A DNA stretch of 64,000 nucleotides from positions 1,330,501 to 1,394,500 of the forward strand of contig NZ_CM001023.1 in the NCBI RefSeq assembly GCF_000166275.1. Direction: 5' to 3'. Of this stretch, positions 26,484-34,246 are shown one piece after another (the first letter of the stretch is position 1; every line of letters begins with the position of its first letter). Both the position numbers and the translations under genes were made by a program. Below the pieces are notes generated by a model. The model made no database searches, had not been told where the DNA came from, and saw nothing but the letters and a program-made list of their open reading frames with translations. The stretch is from Algoriphagus machipongonensis. GTDB lineage: Bacteria; Bacteroidota; Bacteroidia; Cytophagales; Cyclobacteriaceae.

Positions 26484-27749
26484 TTAATCTGACTTCTTGC
26501 CAAACTCCCTAGGATATTTTACGGTTTTTGCGATGATTAAGGCTGGAATCATGGCAAGTCCTACCCAAATAAAAAATCCAGTATAGCCTAGCCATTCCTG
26601 AGCATATCCAGAAATCATCCCCGGAAACATCATGCCCATGGCCATAAAACCAGTCGCTAAGGCATAGTGAGAAGTTTTAAATAATCCTTCGGCCAGATAG
26701 ATCAAAAAGATCATATAAGCTGCAAAACCAAAACCATAGCCGAACTGTTCGATGATTACCACAGTTCCTGCAAATAGAATATTTTCGGGTTGAAAATGTG
26801 CCAAAGCTATGTACAATAAATTGGGGAGGTTTAGGGATAATGCCATAGGAATCATCCATTTCCCCAATCCATGTCTTGAGATGGCAATACCACCTAATAT
26901 ACCGCCCAGCAAAAGAGCAATTACTCCGATCGTTCCATAAAGGAATCCCACTTCTGAGGTGCTAAGTCCTAAACCTCCAGTTTGCTTGTCGTCCAATAAA
27001 AATGGAGATGCCATTTTTACCAATTGAGATTCACCGAGTCGATACAGTAATACAAAGGCAAGTGAAATTCCAATGTTCTTTTTGGTGAAGAAAGTGTAAA
27101 AAACTTTCCCAAAGCTTGCTTCTCTTTTGCGAGTTTCAGATGAGTTTTCTTCCACCTTTGGAGTGGTGAAAAAGTTTATGGCCGTAAGCAAGAACATTAA
27201 TCCACCGACTAAAATCATGGTGTAGGACCAAGCTTTGGTGTTATCTCCCAAACTTGTTTCAAAATAGCCGGCAAGCATGACAATCAGCCCTTGCCCAGTA
27301 ATCATTCCAATTCGGTAAAATGTCCCTCTCAATCCAACGAAAAAGGATTGCTGTGCAGGTTTTAAAGCGATTAAATACATCCCGTCAGAGGCAATATCAT
27401 TAGTCGCAGAGGCAAAAGCCCCCATCCAGAAAAATGCCAAGGTCATAAAGAAAAAGCTATTGCCTGAAGTGCTAAACCCAACACAGATAAAAACAATGGC
27501 TAGTACCAGTTGCATGCTTAAAAACCATTTTCTTTTGGTTCCAAAGAGGTCTACAATCGGGCTCCATATCGGCTTGACTACCCATGGGAGATAAAGTAAA
27601 CTGGTGTAAAGGCCTATGTCGCTATTGGCGATTCCCAACTGCTTGTACATAATCACCGAGACAGTGATGATGATGATATAAGGAATCCCCTCTGTCATGT
27701 ATAGAGATGGAACCCAAAGCCAAGGGCTTTTCGTCGTTTTTTGGGTCAT
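26484..27749 (-). CDS. ampG: AmpG-like muropeptide permease (MFS)
   Basis: A 421-residue inner-membrane MFS protein of the AmpG type, expected to import GlcNAc-anhydroMurNAc (peptides) with protons. The start KSPWLWVPSLYMTEGIPYIII is characteristic of AmpG homologues, followed by LPWVVKPIWSPIVDLFGTKRKW (motif A region) and ATNDIASDGMYL. About 12-14 hydrophobic segments are visible. Its ATG overlaps the stop of the acetyltransferase gene (ATGA), implying translational coupling. Its placement among amidase, glycosidase and nagZ genes supports a muropeptide substrate. Confidence 0.88.
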   Translation of the reverse strand: MTQKTTKSPWLWVPSLYMTEGIPYIIIITVSVIMYKQLGIANSDIGLYTSLLYLPWVVKPIWSPIVDLFGTKRKWFLSMQLVLAIVFICVGFSTSGNSFFFMTLAFFWMGAFASATNDIASDGMYLIALKPAQQSFFVGLRGTFYRIGMITGQGLIVMLAGYFETSLGDNTKAWSYTMILVGGLMFLLTAINFFTTPKVEENSSETRKREASFGKVFYTFFTKKNIGISLAFVLLYRLGESQLVKMASPFLLDDKQTGGLGLSTSEVGFLYGTIGVIALLLGGILGGIAISRHGLGKWMIPMALSLNLPNLLYIALAHFQPENILFAGTVVIIEQFGYGFGFAAYMIFLIYLAEGLFKTSHYALATGFMAMGMMFPGMISGYAQEWLGYTGFFIWVGLAMIPALIIAKTVKYPREFGKKSD

Positions 27750-28225
27750 TTTTTTCTAATCAAGTTTTGATAGATGCTGACTTCAGATCCTTCAATAATT
27801 TTTGCGTCCACTGCTTTTTGATAAAATTCTGAGGGTCCTACACCACCTATAATGGCATAGACATAACCCATTTCTTTCATGGATTGAAGCGCTTTGATTA
27901 AAAGGATTTTGCCAATTCCTTTACCTCTTTCGTTTTCCTGGGTTCCTGTAGGACCAAAAAAATTCTTTGCAGTGCTTTCATAGCAGGCGAAACCTAAAAT
28001 GTCATTTCCTCTTTGAGCAATCCAGCATGCCACCGGCTGCCTGGCAAAGGCTACCTCCACTTCAGATTGCCAATAATCTCCAAAATGGGCTTTTACCCAT
28101 TCACTTACCAAATGTTTTTCAGGTGCAATTGCTCTACGAAAGACGATGTTTTCTTTTTTGGATAAATTCCTTTCCACTACAGAAGTGTCGGGAAGTCCAA
28201 TCAATCTTACAAGCATGTCTTTCAT
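27746..28225 (-). CDS. GNAT-family N-acetyltransferase in the muropeptide operon
   Basis: A 159-residue cytoplasmic GNAT protein. The acetyl-CoA loop is RGKGIGKILLIKAL, preceded by CWIAQRGNDILGFACYE, the beta4 region. KNFFGPTGTQENERGKG is an unusual longer approach to the loop. I start at MKDMLVRLIG, ten bases after the upstream stop; a longer frame begins 20 codons earlier inside the DigH-like gene and is less likely. Substrate is unknown. By position between a glycan hydrolase and AmpG it may act on an amino sugar or peptide amine from peptidoglycan; this is inference from context only. Confidence 0.82.
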   Translation of the reverse strand: MKDMLVRLIGLPDTSVVERNLSKKENIVFRRAIAPEKHLVSEWVKAHFGDYWQSEVEVAFARQPVACWIAQRGNDILGFACYESTAKNFFGPTGTQENERGKGIGKILLIKALQSMKEMGYVYAIIGGVGPSEFYQKAVDAKIIEGSEVSIYQNLIRKK

Positions 28226-28235
28226 AGTATTGATT

Positions 28236-29867
28236 TTATGGGATTTGATAGACTTGAGTTTGGACGATCCTACCGTAATGATCAATCCATCTTATCGCAA
28301 GATACTTGGTGTTTAAACTGGTAGTTTCCAAGGTTCTTGCTCTCATTCCACCCACCCAAACAGGATGGATTTCAGCATCTGCGAGTGAATTTAACTCATT
28401 TGCTCCTTGAATCAAGGCATATCTTATCGCTGGGTCCAAAGGATTTGCCATTCGGATCGAGGTAACCTCGGAATTAGCTTCTACGCTAAATACTTTGGGG
28501 ATATCAATAATTGCAGGAGTTTTAGGCTGGAAGGAAGGTGGGAGAGTAGGCTCATTATAAAGCTCACCTTTTAGTAATTGTGCCACATCCCGATTTTTGA
28601 TTTTCATGGATTTAGCCGAGAAAAAAGCATTTCCTTGAATAGTGGGTAGTGTTCGGGTATAGGATATTTGGTTATTAATCTCTTTTGGGTTTTCCCAAGC
28701 CTTATCCGAGTCCTCCCTGATTTTATAGGGACCATTTCCAATGTAAATATTGGTGTAGTTATGATTCGTAGCCCACCAATCATTTAAAATTCTATGAGAG
28801 GCCAAAGGATGTTCCATGCTCCAATATAGTTGAGGGATCATATAATCTACCCAGCCATTTTTCATCCATAGAAGCACATCTGCATAGAGGTCATCATAAT
28901 TGGTTTGACCCGCTTGAGTAGGGGAGCCCTTTGGGTCTTTGTCCTGATTTCTCCAAACACCAAAAGGAGATATTCCAAACTGTACCCAAGGTTTACTTTG
29001 TTTGATGGTATTGTTTAAAGCAAAGATCAATTGATTGACATTGTCTCTTCTCCAGTCATCTTGAGTTTGTCCGCTCTTTTTATACTTGTTGTAGGTATTT
29101 CTGTCAGGAAATTCCTCTCTTGCAATTTTATAAGGGTAGAAATAGTCATCAAAATGTATGGCATCGACATCATAATTGTCCACAATTTCTTTAATGACCT
29201 TAAGTAGGTGAGTCTGAACTTCTGGCAAGCCTGGGTTGTAATAATATTTTGTTCCGTATTTAACCATCCAATTCCGATGTGCATTATAGTCATGGTCTGG
29301 GCTAAGCTCATCGGTTTTAAGGTCCATTGTAGCCCTGTAAGGGTTTAGCCAGGCATGGAATTCCATGCCTCGGGCATGAGATTCATGGATCATCCAAGTC
29401 AAGGGATTTTCATTGGTGTTGGGTGCTTTACCCTGCTTTCCTGTCAAGTATTTTGACCAGGGAGCCAAATTACTTGGAAAGAAGGCATCTCCGGCAGTTC
29501 GAACCTGCACAATGACCGCGTTGAAATTTAGGCTTTTATAATAGTCCAAGATTTCGAGGAAGTCCCTTTTTTGTTTCTCATAGGGATCATCTGGGGAGAT
29601 AGGCCAATCAATATTTGCTACAGTCGCTATCCATACACCCCGAAATTCCCTTGGCATTTCCGGCATTTGATAAGACAAAGGTGCTAGAGCAATAGGTGTT
29701 TTTGGAAGCGTTTTTACCGGTAAGTTCGTTCCGGAATCAGTATTGGGACTCGTTTGTATAGGAGCCGTTGGTTGTTGGCCCGGGGTTACATTTTTGGAGG
29801 ATTTACATGCTGATAATAGCAGGCCAAATGCAAGAATGATAAATAAATGCCTGGATAGGAACTTCAT
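28236..29867 (-). CDS. GHL10-family glycosidase lipoprotein (DigH/YngK-like)
   Basis: A 543-residue lipoprotein (lipobox LLSAC). The GHL10 (former DUF187) catalytic barrel spans about residues 75-400: EFRGVWIATVANIDWP, NAVIVQVRTAGDAFFPS, HAWLNPYRA, AIHFDDYFYP (the conserved acidic pair) and YMIPQLYWSMEH. About 100 C-terminal residues are beta-rich (SVEANSEVTSIRMANP), fibronectin-like. E. coli DigH of this family cuts denuded peptidoglycan glycan strands, which fits the flanking amidase, AmpG and NagZ genes. It lies 12 bases behind the amidase gene. Confidence 0.85.
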   Translation of the reverse strand: MKFLSRHLFIILAFGLLLSACKSSKNVTPGQQPTAPIQTSPNTDSGTNLPVKTLPKTPIALAPLSYQMPEMPREFRGVWIATVANIDWPISPDDPYEKQKRDFLEILDYYKSLNFNAVIVQVRTAGDAFFPSNLAPWSKYLTGKQGKAPNTNENPLTWMIHESHARGMEFHAWLNPYRATMDLKTDELSPDHDYNAHRNWMVKYGTKYYYNPGLPEVQTHLLKVIKEIVDNYDVDAIHFDDYFYPYKIAREEFPDRNTYNKYKKSGQTQDDWRRDNVNQLIFALNNTIKQSKPWVQFGISPFGVWRNQDKDPKGSPTQAGQTNYDDLYADVLLWMKNGWVDYMIPQLYWSMEHPLASHRILNDWWATNHNYTNIYIGNGPYKIREDSDKAWENPKEINNQISYTRTLPTIQGNAFFSAKSMKIKNRDVAQLLKGELYNEPTLPPSFQPKTPAIIDIPKVFSVEANSEVTSIRMANPLDPAIRYALIQGANELNSLADAEIHPVWVGGMRARTLETTSLNTKYLAIRWIDHYGRIVQTQVYQIP

Positions 29868-29879
29868 AAAAGAGGGTAA

Positions 29880-30551
29880 TCAGAGCGTTGGTATAGGTTT
29901 CAAATTCAAATCAGCAAGATTTTTTCTGAGCTTTTCCATAAATGCATCGCCCGGATCAGTTTTCACTGTTCGATAGTTTGGGTCGGCTTCTTTCCAAAAG
30001 TCAGTTTCTTGAAAATTCTGATATTCATGATGACCAATCACATAGTCAATAGGGTACTTTTTTCTAAGATGACGTATAAGCATTTCGTTTGCTTTCAATT
30101 GTTCTTTGGTCAAAGGATCATCAGGACTTCCTACATTTTCTATTCCAATTGCTGTATAATTTAAACCTATTGTATGCCTGGCAAATGTGGTTTCAGGTAA
30201 AAGTCTAAAAATAGTACCATCTCGATCTATTAAAAACTGACTCGAAACATTTAAACCACTCGCATTCCTCAGGTCTTCCCTTCCTCCTAATGTCGGCGAA
30301 TCGAAGACATCAAATGTTGCTTCGACTGAATTGATCGCAGTCCAGTGCACCACCACTATTTTAGGATCTATGGTAGCTTCAGTTTGATCCAACCCATGTC
30401 TTTCCTTCAAATATTCTAATGAAAGCTCCTTTCTTTCTTCGTTCCAGGTAATCGGTTTTTCGATTATTCTAAATGTGGATTTAGAACTACAGGAAAATGC
30501 TAAAAAGGAGAAAATCAGGATACTGTGAATGAAAATCTGGTTACGTCTCAT
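29880..30551 (-). CDS. N-acetylmuramoyl-L-alanine amidase lipoprotein (AmiD-like)
   Basis: A 223-residue lipoprotein (lipobox LAFSC) with an amidase_2/PGRP-type zinc domain. Zinc-site context is visible in IVVVHWTAINS, TFARHTIGLNYTAIGIENVG, VIGHHEYQNF and KTDPGDAF. Such envelope amidases cut the MurNAc-L-Ala bond, including in anhydro-muropeptides, as AmiD does in E. coli; the peptide-free glycans produced would suit the DigH-like enzyme encoded next. It is the first gene of the five-gene recycling run and is divergent from the DeoR-family gene, 210 bases away. Confidence 0.9.
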   Translation of the reverse strand: MRRNQIFIHSILIFSFLAFSCSSKSTFRIIEKPITWNEERKELSLEYLKERHGLDQTEATIDPKIVVVHWTAINSVEATFDVFDSPTLGGREDLRNASGLNVSSQFLIDRDGTIFRLLPETTFARHTIGLNYTAIGIENVGSPDDPLTKEQLKANEMLIRHLRKKYPIDYVIGHHEYQNFQETDFWKEADPNYRTVKTDPGDAFMEKLRKNLADLNLKPIPTL

Positions 30552-30761
30552 ATGATTGCTAGAGAATTGGTACCGGCTATTTTATTTTTAGTGAGTCAAA
30601 TCAAGTATTCAATCCAAATTGGAGTAAATCACAGCTAAACTAGCAGATAATTGGGAGTATTTAGGAATAAGCTTAGCGATTTTTTGCTGTAATTTTCAAA
30701 TCCCTTTATTTTTTTGCATGGTTTTGCGGTTTTTGATAGATTAGATTCGAATTAACTAGAT

Positions 30762-31511
30762 ATGCTAAAAGAAGAAAGGCAAAAATTTATTTTGGATCAG
30801 GTGCATTTGCATCATCGTGTATTGCTAAATGATCTTTCGGATAGTCTAAATGTATCGATAGATACAGTAAGGCGAGATGTAAAGGAACTGGCAAAGCAGA
30901 AGAAACTGAAGAAGGTTCATGGTGGAGCCACTTCCTTTGGTTTTATGAATTTTAGGAAGGAGGAAGGAAATGTCTACTTACAATCAAAGAAAATAGCGAT
31001 TGCAGAAAAAACTGTTTCATTGCTTTCAGAAGGGCAAGTGATTTTAATGAGTGGAGGGACCACCAATATGGAAGTTGCTAAGATGATTCCAAAAAAGTTG
31101 GCCTTGACTGTATTCACCCCAAGTTTGCACGTAGCGATGGAGCTTTTGGAGCTTCCCGAAGTGGAAGTGATTTTTTTGGGAGGAAAATTGTTACATGACG
31201 CAAAATTCGCTGTAGGTGGAACCGTAGTAAATTCGCTTTCACACCTGAGAGTAGATTTATGTATCCTTGGAACAGGCTACTTGGATGCGGAGTTTGGGTT
31301 GACAGAATTTGATTGGGAAGTGATCCAGGTCAAACAAGCTATGATTAGAGCTGCTAAAAAAGTTGCCATTTTAACTGTTTCTGACAAATTACATTCGGTT
31401 CAAAAATACAAAACCTGTGACCTTTCAGCCGTGGATGTTTTGGTTACAGAACTGAATCCGCAGGATGAGCTGCTAGATTCCTTCCGCCCTTTTAACCTTC
31501 AATTGATTTAA
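30762..31511 (+). CDS. DeoR-family transcriptional regulator
   Basis: A 249-residue repressor-type regulator. The N-terminal winged helix reads ERQKFILDQVHLHHRVLLNDLS, SDSLNVSIDTVRRDVKELA, KKVHGGA, the DeoR signature (about residues 6-56). The C-terminal sugar-phosphate sensor domain shows VILMSGGTTNMEVAKMI, FLGGKLL and CILGTGYLDAEFGLTE, with a phosphosugar-binding GxxT loop. DeoR proteins usually respond to a phosphorylated sugar of the pathway they control. Being divergent from the muropeptide operon, it is the natural candidate for its regulator, perhaps sensing GlcNAc-6-P or a MurNAc derivative. Confidence 0.93.
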   Translation: MLKEERQKFILDQVHLHHRVLLNDLSDSLNVSIDTVRRDVKELAKQKKLKKVHGGATSFGFMNFRKEEGNVYLQSKKIAIAEKTVSLLSEGQVILMSGGTTNMEVAKMIPKKLALTVFTPSLHVAMELLELPEVEVIFLGGKLLHDAKFAVGGTVVNSLSHLRVDLCILGTGYLDAEFGLTEFDWEVIQVKQAMIRAAKKVAILTVSDKLHSVQKYKTCDLSAVDVLVTELNPQDELLDSFRPFNLQLI

Positions 31512-31513
31512 AA

Positions 31514-31551
31514 AAAACTCACCTCCTTAAGTAGAAGCGGAGATGAGTTTT
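31514..31551. terminator. Bidirectional terminator between deoR-type and cytochrome genes
   Basis: AAAACTCACCTCC-N12-GGAGATGAGTTTT, one mismatch in a 13-bp stem. A-run on the left and T-run on the right allow use by both convergent genes; the longer T-run (eight) is on the minus strand. Confidence 0.82.
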
Positions 31552-31575
31552 AATAGGTCTAACAGGAAATATTTT

Positions 31576-32565
31576 TTATTCCGCGCTTTCAGCCGGTGTG
31601 AATTTCACCACTGAATTGGATATCGGTTCGATGGTTTTTAGGTAGGCATAAATTGCTTTCAGATCATCTTCTTTCATTCCTCCATACATAATCCAAGGCA
31701 TGATGGAGTTAAACTCACCAGCTGGAATTTTTGGAGCTACATAGCCTGAATCTACATATTGCTTGAATTGATTAACAAATCTCTCTTCAGTCCAATCCTT
31801 AATCCCTGTTGCATCTTGTGTAATGTTTGAAGAACGCAAAATAGATCCATCTGGGTTTCCGAATACTCTGCCTCCAGAAAACATTAATTCAGGAATAATT
31901 TGTCCTTGCTCAGTAACTGGAGTATGACATTCTGCGCAACCCGAAGCATTAACAAGATACTTACCATAGGCCACTTGATCTGAAGTGGAGGGAATCGTTG
32001 TTGGTTCACCAGGAGTGGGAATCGTTCTTAAAATTAAATTCACAGGAAAATCAGGTGATGATTCAGGGACCTCATAATCGATAGGATCTAAAGATCGTAT
32101 GTAGGCAATAATGGAGTAAATGTCTTCTGGATCCATTTTACCATAATACAAATAGGGCATGACAGGAAACATGGGACGATTATCCTTAGTAACCCCGGTA
32201 GTGATTACTCGATAAAGCTCTCCATCTGTGTAATCAGAAATACCTGCTGGTGTAATGTTTTTAGAGTAAAAGACGCCAGGGAATCCCATTCCATGATCAA
32301 ATTTATCTCCTCCCTTGCCTAATGTCCCAGGAACTGGAGGGCCAGAGAAAAGCGAGAAATCTCTTGTTGAGTGACAGTCCATACACACGGTCACATGATT
32401 TGCCAGATACTCTCCTCTTTCTATTCTTTCCTGACTATAATCCAATGTAAGTTCGCTTGCTTCTGGGACTTGAGGGAATGCAAGCTGTAAATAAGCAACG
32501 CTTCCGATTACAAGAATTAAAACAAGACCTAGAAGGTAGCCTACGATTTTTAAAAATCTTTTCAT
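31576..32565 (-). CDS. Membrane-anchored diheme cytochrome c
   Basis: A 329-residue protein with one N-terminal membrane helix (about residues 7-28) and two class I cytochrome c domains facing the periplasm. Heme motifs are CMDCH (residues 61-65) and CAECH (210-214); axial Met candidates are FPVMPY and NSIMPWIMYGG. The architecture resembles the cytochrome subunit of membrane-linked alcohol, gluconate and glucoside dehydrogenases. It is a distant paralogue of the tandem pair near 51-53 kb. No dehydrogenase gene is adjacent; the GMC enzyme lies 6 kb away. Likely an electron carrier from a periplasmic dehydrogenase. Confidence 0.9.
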   Translation of the reverse strand: MKRFLKIVGYLLGLVLILVIGSVAYLQLAFPQVPEASELTLDYSQERIERGEYLANHVTVCMDCHSTRDFSLFSGPPVPGTLGKGGDKFDHGMGFPGVFYSKNITPAGISDYTDGELYRVITTGVTKDNRPMFPVMPYLYYGKMDPEDIYSIIAYIRSLDPIDYEVPESSPDFPVNLILRTIPTPGEPTTIPSTSDQVAYGKYLVNASGCAECHTPVTEQGQIIPELMFSGGRVFGNPDGSILRSSNITQDATGIKDWTEERFVNQFKQYVDSGYVAPKIPAGEFNSIMPWIMYGGMKEDDLKAIYAYLKTIEPISNSVVKFTPAESAE

Positions 32566-32793
32566 AAAAAGTAATTGTTTGGTTTGGGATAATTTAGAGA
32601 AAATTAAAAGTAGAAAAAGACCTCTTTTGAAGAAATTTTAAAACTTATGAGAAACATCAAAAAAAATCTTTGATATATACTAATTTGTAGTTTGTGTGTT
32701 TATGAATTGGAATATTTTAATTTTTATTGAATTCAATTATTAATCTGTTCTTCAATGCTTAATTTCAGAGCAAAATCAACCACTACCTTAAAA

Positions 32794-34218
32794 ATGAGAA
32801 AGTTATTTACTGTTTGCTTATCCATGCTAATCGGCTTTGGATATGCCCAAGAGACAGAAGTCCTTCAAAAACTAGATGAAAAGGCCGCCTATTATGGTGA
32901 TATTTCGAAAGAGATATGGGATTTGGCAGAATTGGGTTACTTGGAAAAAGAAAGCTCAGGATTGCTGCAAAAAACTCTAGCGGATGCAGGGTTTACAATC
33001 AAAGCAGGAGTTGCAGATATCCCAACTGCCTTTGTAGCAGAATTTGGGTCAGGCCAGCCTATCGTAGGAATCATGGCTGAGTTTGATGCCTTACCGGGAG
33101 TTTCCCAAAAGGCTGTTCCTTTTAGAGAACCAGTTGTGGAAGGAGGAGCTGGACATGCTTGTGGACACCATTTGTTTGGTACAGCTTCGGTAGCGGCAGG
33201 TATTGCTGCTAAAGAGTGGATGGAAGAAAATAATATTAAGGGAACGATAAGAGTTTATGGCACACCTGCGGAAGAAGGGGGTGGCGGTAAAGTTTATATG
33301 GCAAAGTCTGGTATCATGGATGATGTAGATGCAATGTTACACTGGCACCCATCTTCTGCAAACAATGCTGGAGCAAATTCTTCCTTAGCCAACATTTCAA
33401 CCAAATTCAGGTTTTATGGAGAAGCATCTCATGCTGCTGCAGCCCCAGATAGAGGAAGGTCTGCTTTAGACGGCGTTGAGGCGATGAATTATATGGTTAA
33501 CTTAATGAGAGAACATGTGCCTCAAGAAACTAGGATGCATTATGTGATTACCAGAGGCGGGGAAGCACCGAATGTAGTACCTGCTTTTGCTGAGTCTTAT
33601 CACTATGTAAGGCATCCAAATGCATTGAAAGTGAAGGAATTGTTTGAGAAGTTGGTGGATGCAGCAGAAGGTGCTGCACAGGGAACACAAACCACGATGG
33701 AGTATGAAATAATTAACGGTGTATACAACCTCATGCCAAATGAGACCTTAGCTAGCATCATGCATAAAAATCTGGAAAGAATAGGTGGTGTTTCTTATTC
33801 TGCAGAGGAGCTGAAGTTTGCTGAGGATATTATCGAAACCTATCCCCAAGGCGTCATGGTTTCTCCAGAAGATGCTGAGAAAATCGCCCCTTTTGAAGTG
33901 AATGAAAAAGGAGCTGGTGGTTCTACGGATGTTGGCGATGTGAGCTGGTTGGTACCGACTGCAGGATTGGGAACGGCCACCTGGGTACCTGGTACTTCGG
34001 CCCATACTTGGCAGGCAGTTGCTGCCGGTGGAACAAGCATTGGTAGAAAAGGAATGATGGTGGCAGCCAAGACCCTTGCTTTGACGGCTATTGATGTTTT
34101 TAAGGATCCAAGTATAGCTGAAAAAGCAAAAGCTGAACTAAATGAAAGACGAGGAGCTGATTTTAAATATGAAGCTTTAACAGGAGATAGAAAACCTCCT
34201 CTTGATTATAGAAAATAA
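32794..34218 (+). CDS. Exported M20-family amidohydrolase (AbgB-like)
   Basis: A 474-residue metallohydrolase of the M20 family with a signal peptide (MRKLFTVCLSMLIGFGYAQ). Metal-site features: EFDALPG, GHACGHHLFGTASVA, GTPAEEGGGGKVYM, and HWHPSS; the C terminus has PGTSAHTW. The pattern with GAGGSTDVGDVSW is that of the p-aminobenzoyl-glutamate hydrolase AbgB group, cytoplasmic in E. coli, whereas this one is exported. I start at the second ATG because it gives a clean signal peptide; the longer frame adds 13 polar residues. Substrate may be an N-acyl amino acid. Followed at 28 bases by the patatin gene. Confidence 0.9.
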   Translation: MRKLFTVCLSMLIGFGYAQETEVLQKLDEKAAYYGDISKEIWDLAELGYLEKESSGLLQKTLADAGFTIKAGVADIPTAFVAEFGSGQPIVGIMAEFDALPGVSQKAVPFREPVVEGGAGHACGHHLFGTASVAAGIAAKEWMEENNIKGTIRVYGTPAEEGGGGKVYMAKSGIMDDVDAMLHWHPSSANNAGANSSLANISTKFRFYGEASHAAAAPDRGRSALDGVEAMNYMVNLMREHVPQETRMHYVITRGGEAPNVVPAFAESYHYVRHPNALKVKELFEKLVDAAEGAAQGTQTTMEYEIINGVYNLMPNETLASIMHKNLERIGGVSYSAEELKFAEDIIETYPQGVMVSPEDAEKIAPFEVNEKGAGGSTDVGDVSWLVPTAGLGTATWVPGTSAHTWQAVAAGGTSIGRKGMMVAAKTLALTAIDVFKDPSIAEKAKAELNERRGADFKYEALTGDRKPPLDYRK

Positions 34219-34246
34219 AAAGTTCTAAAATGATTACCCAATTCGC

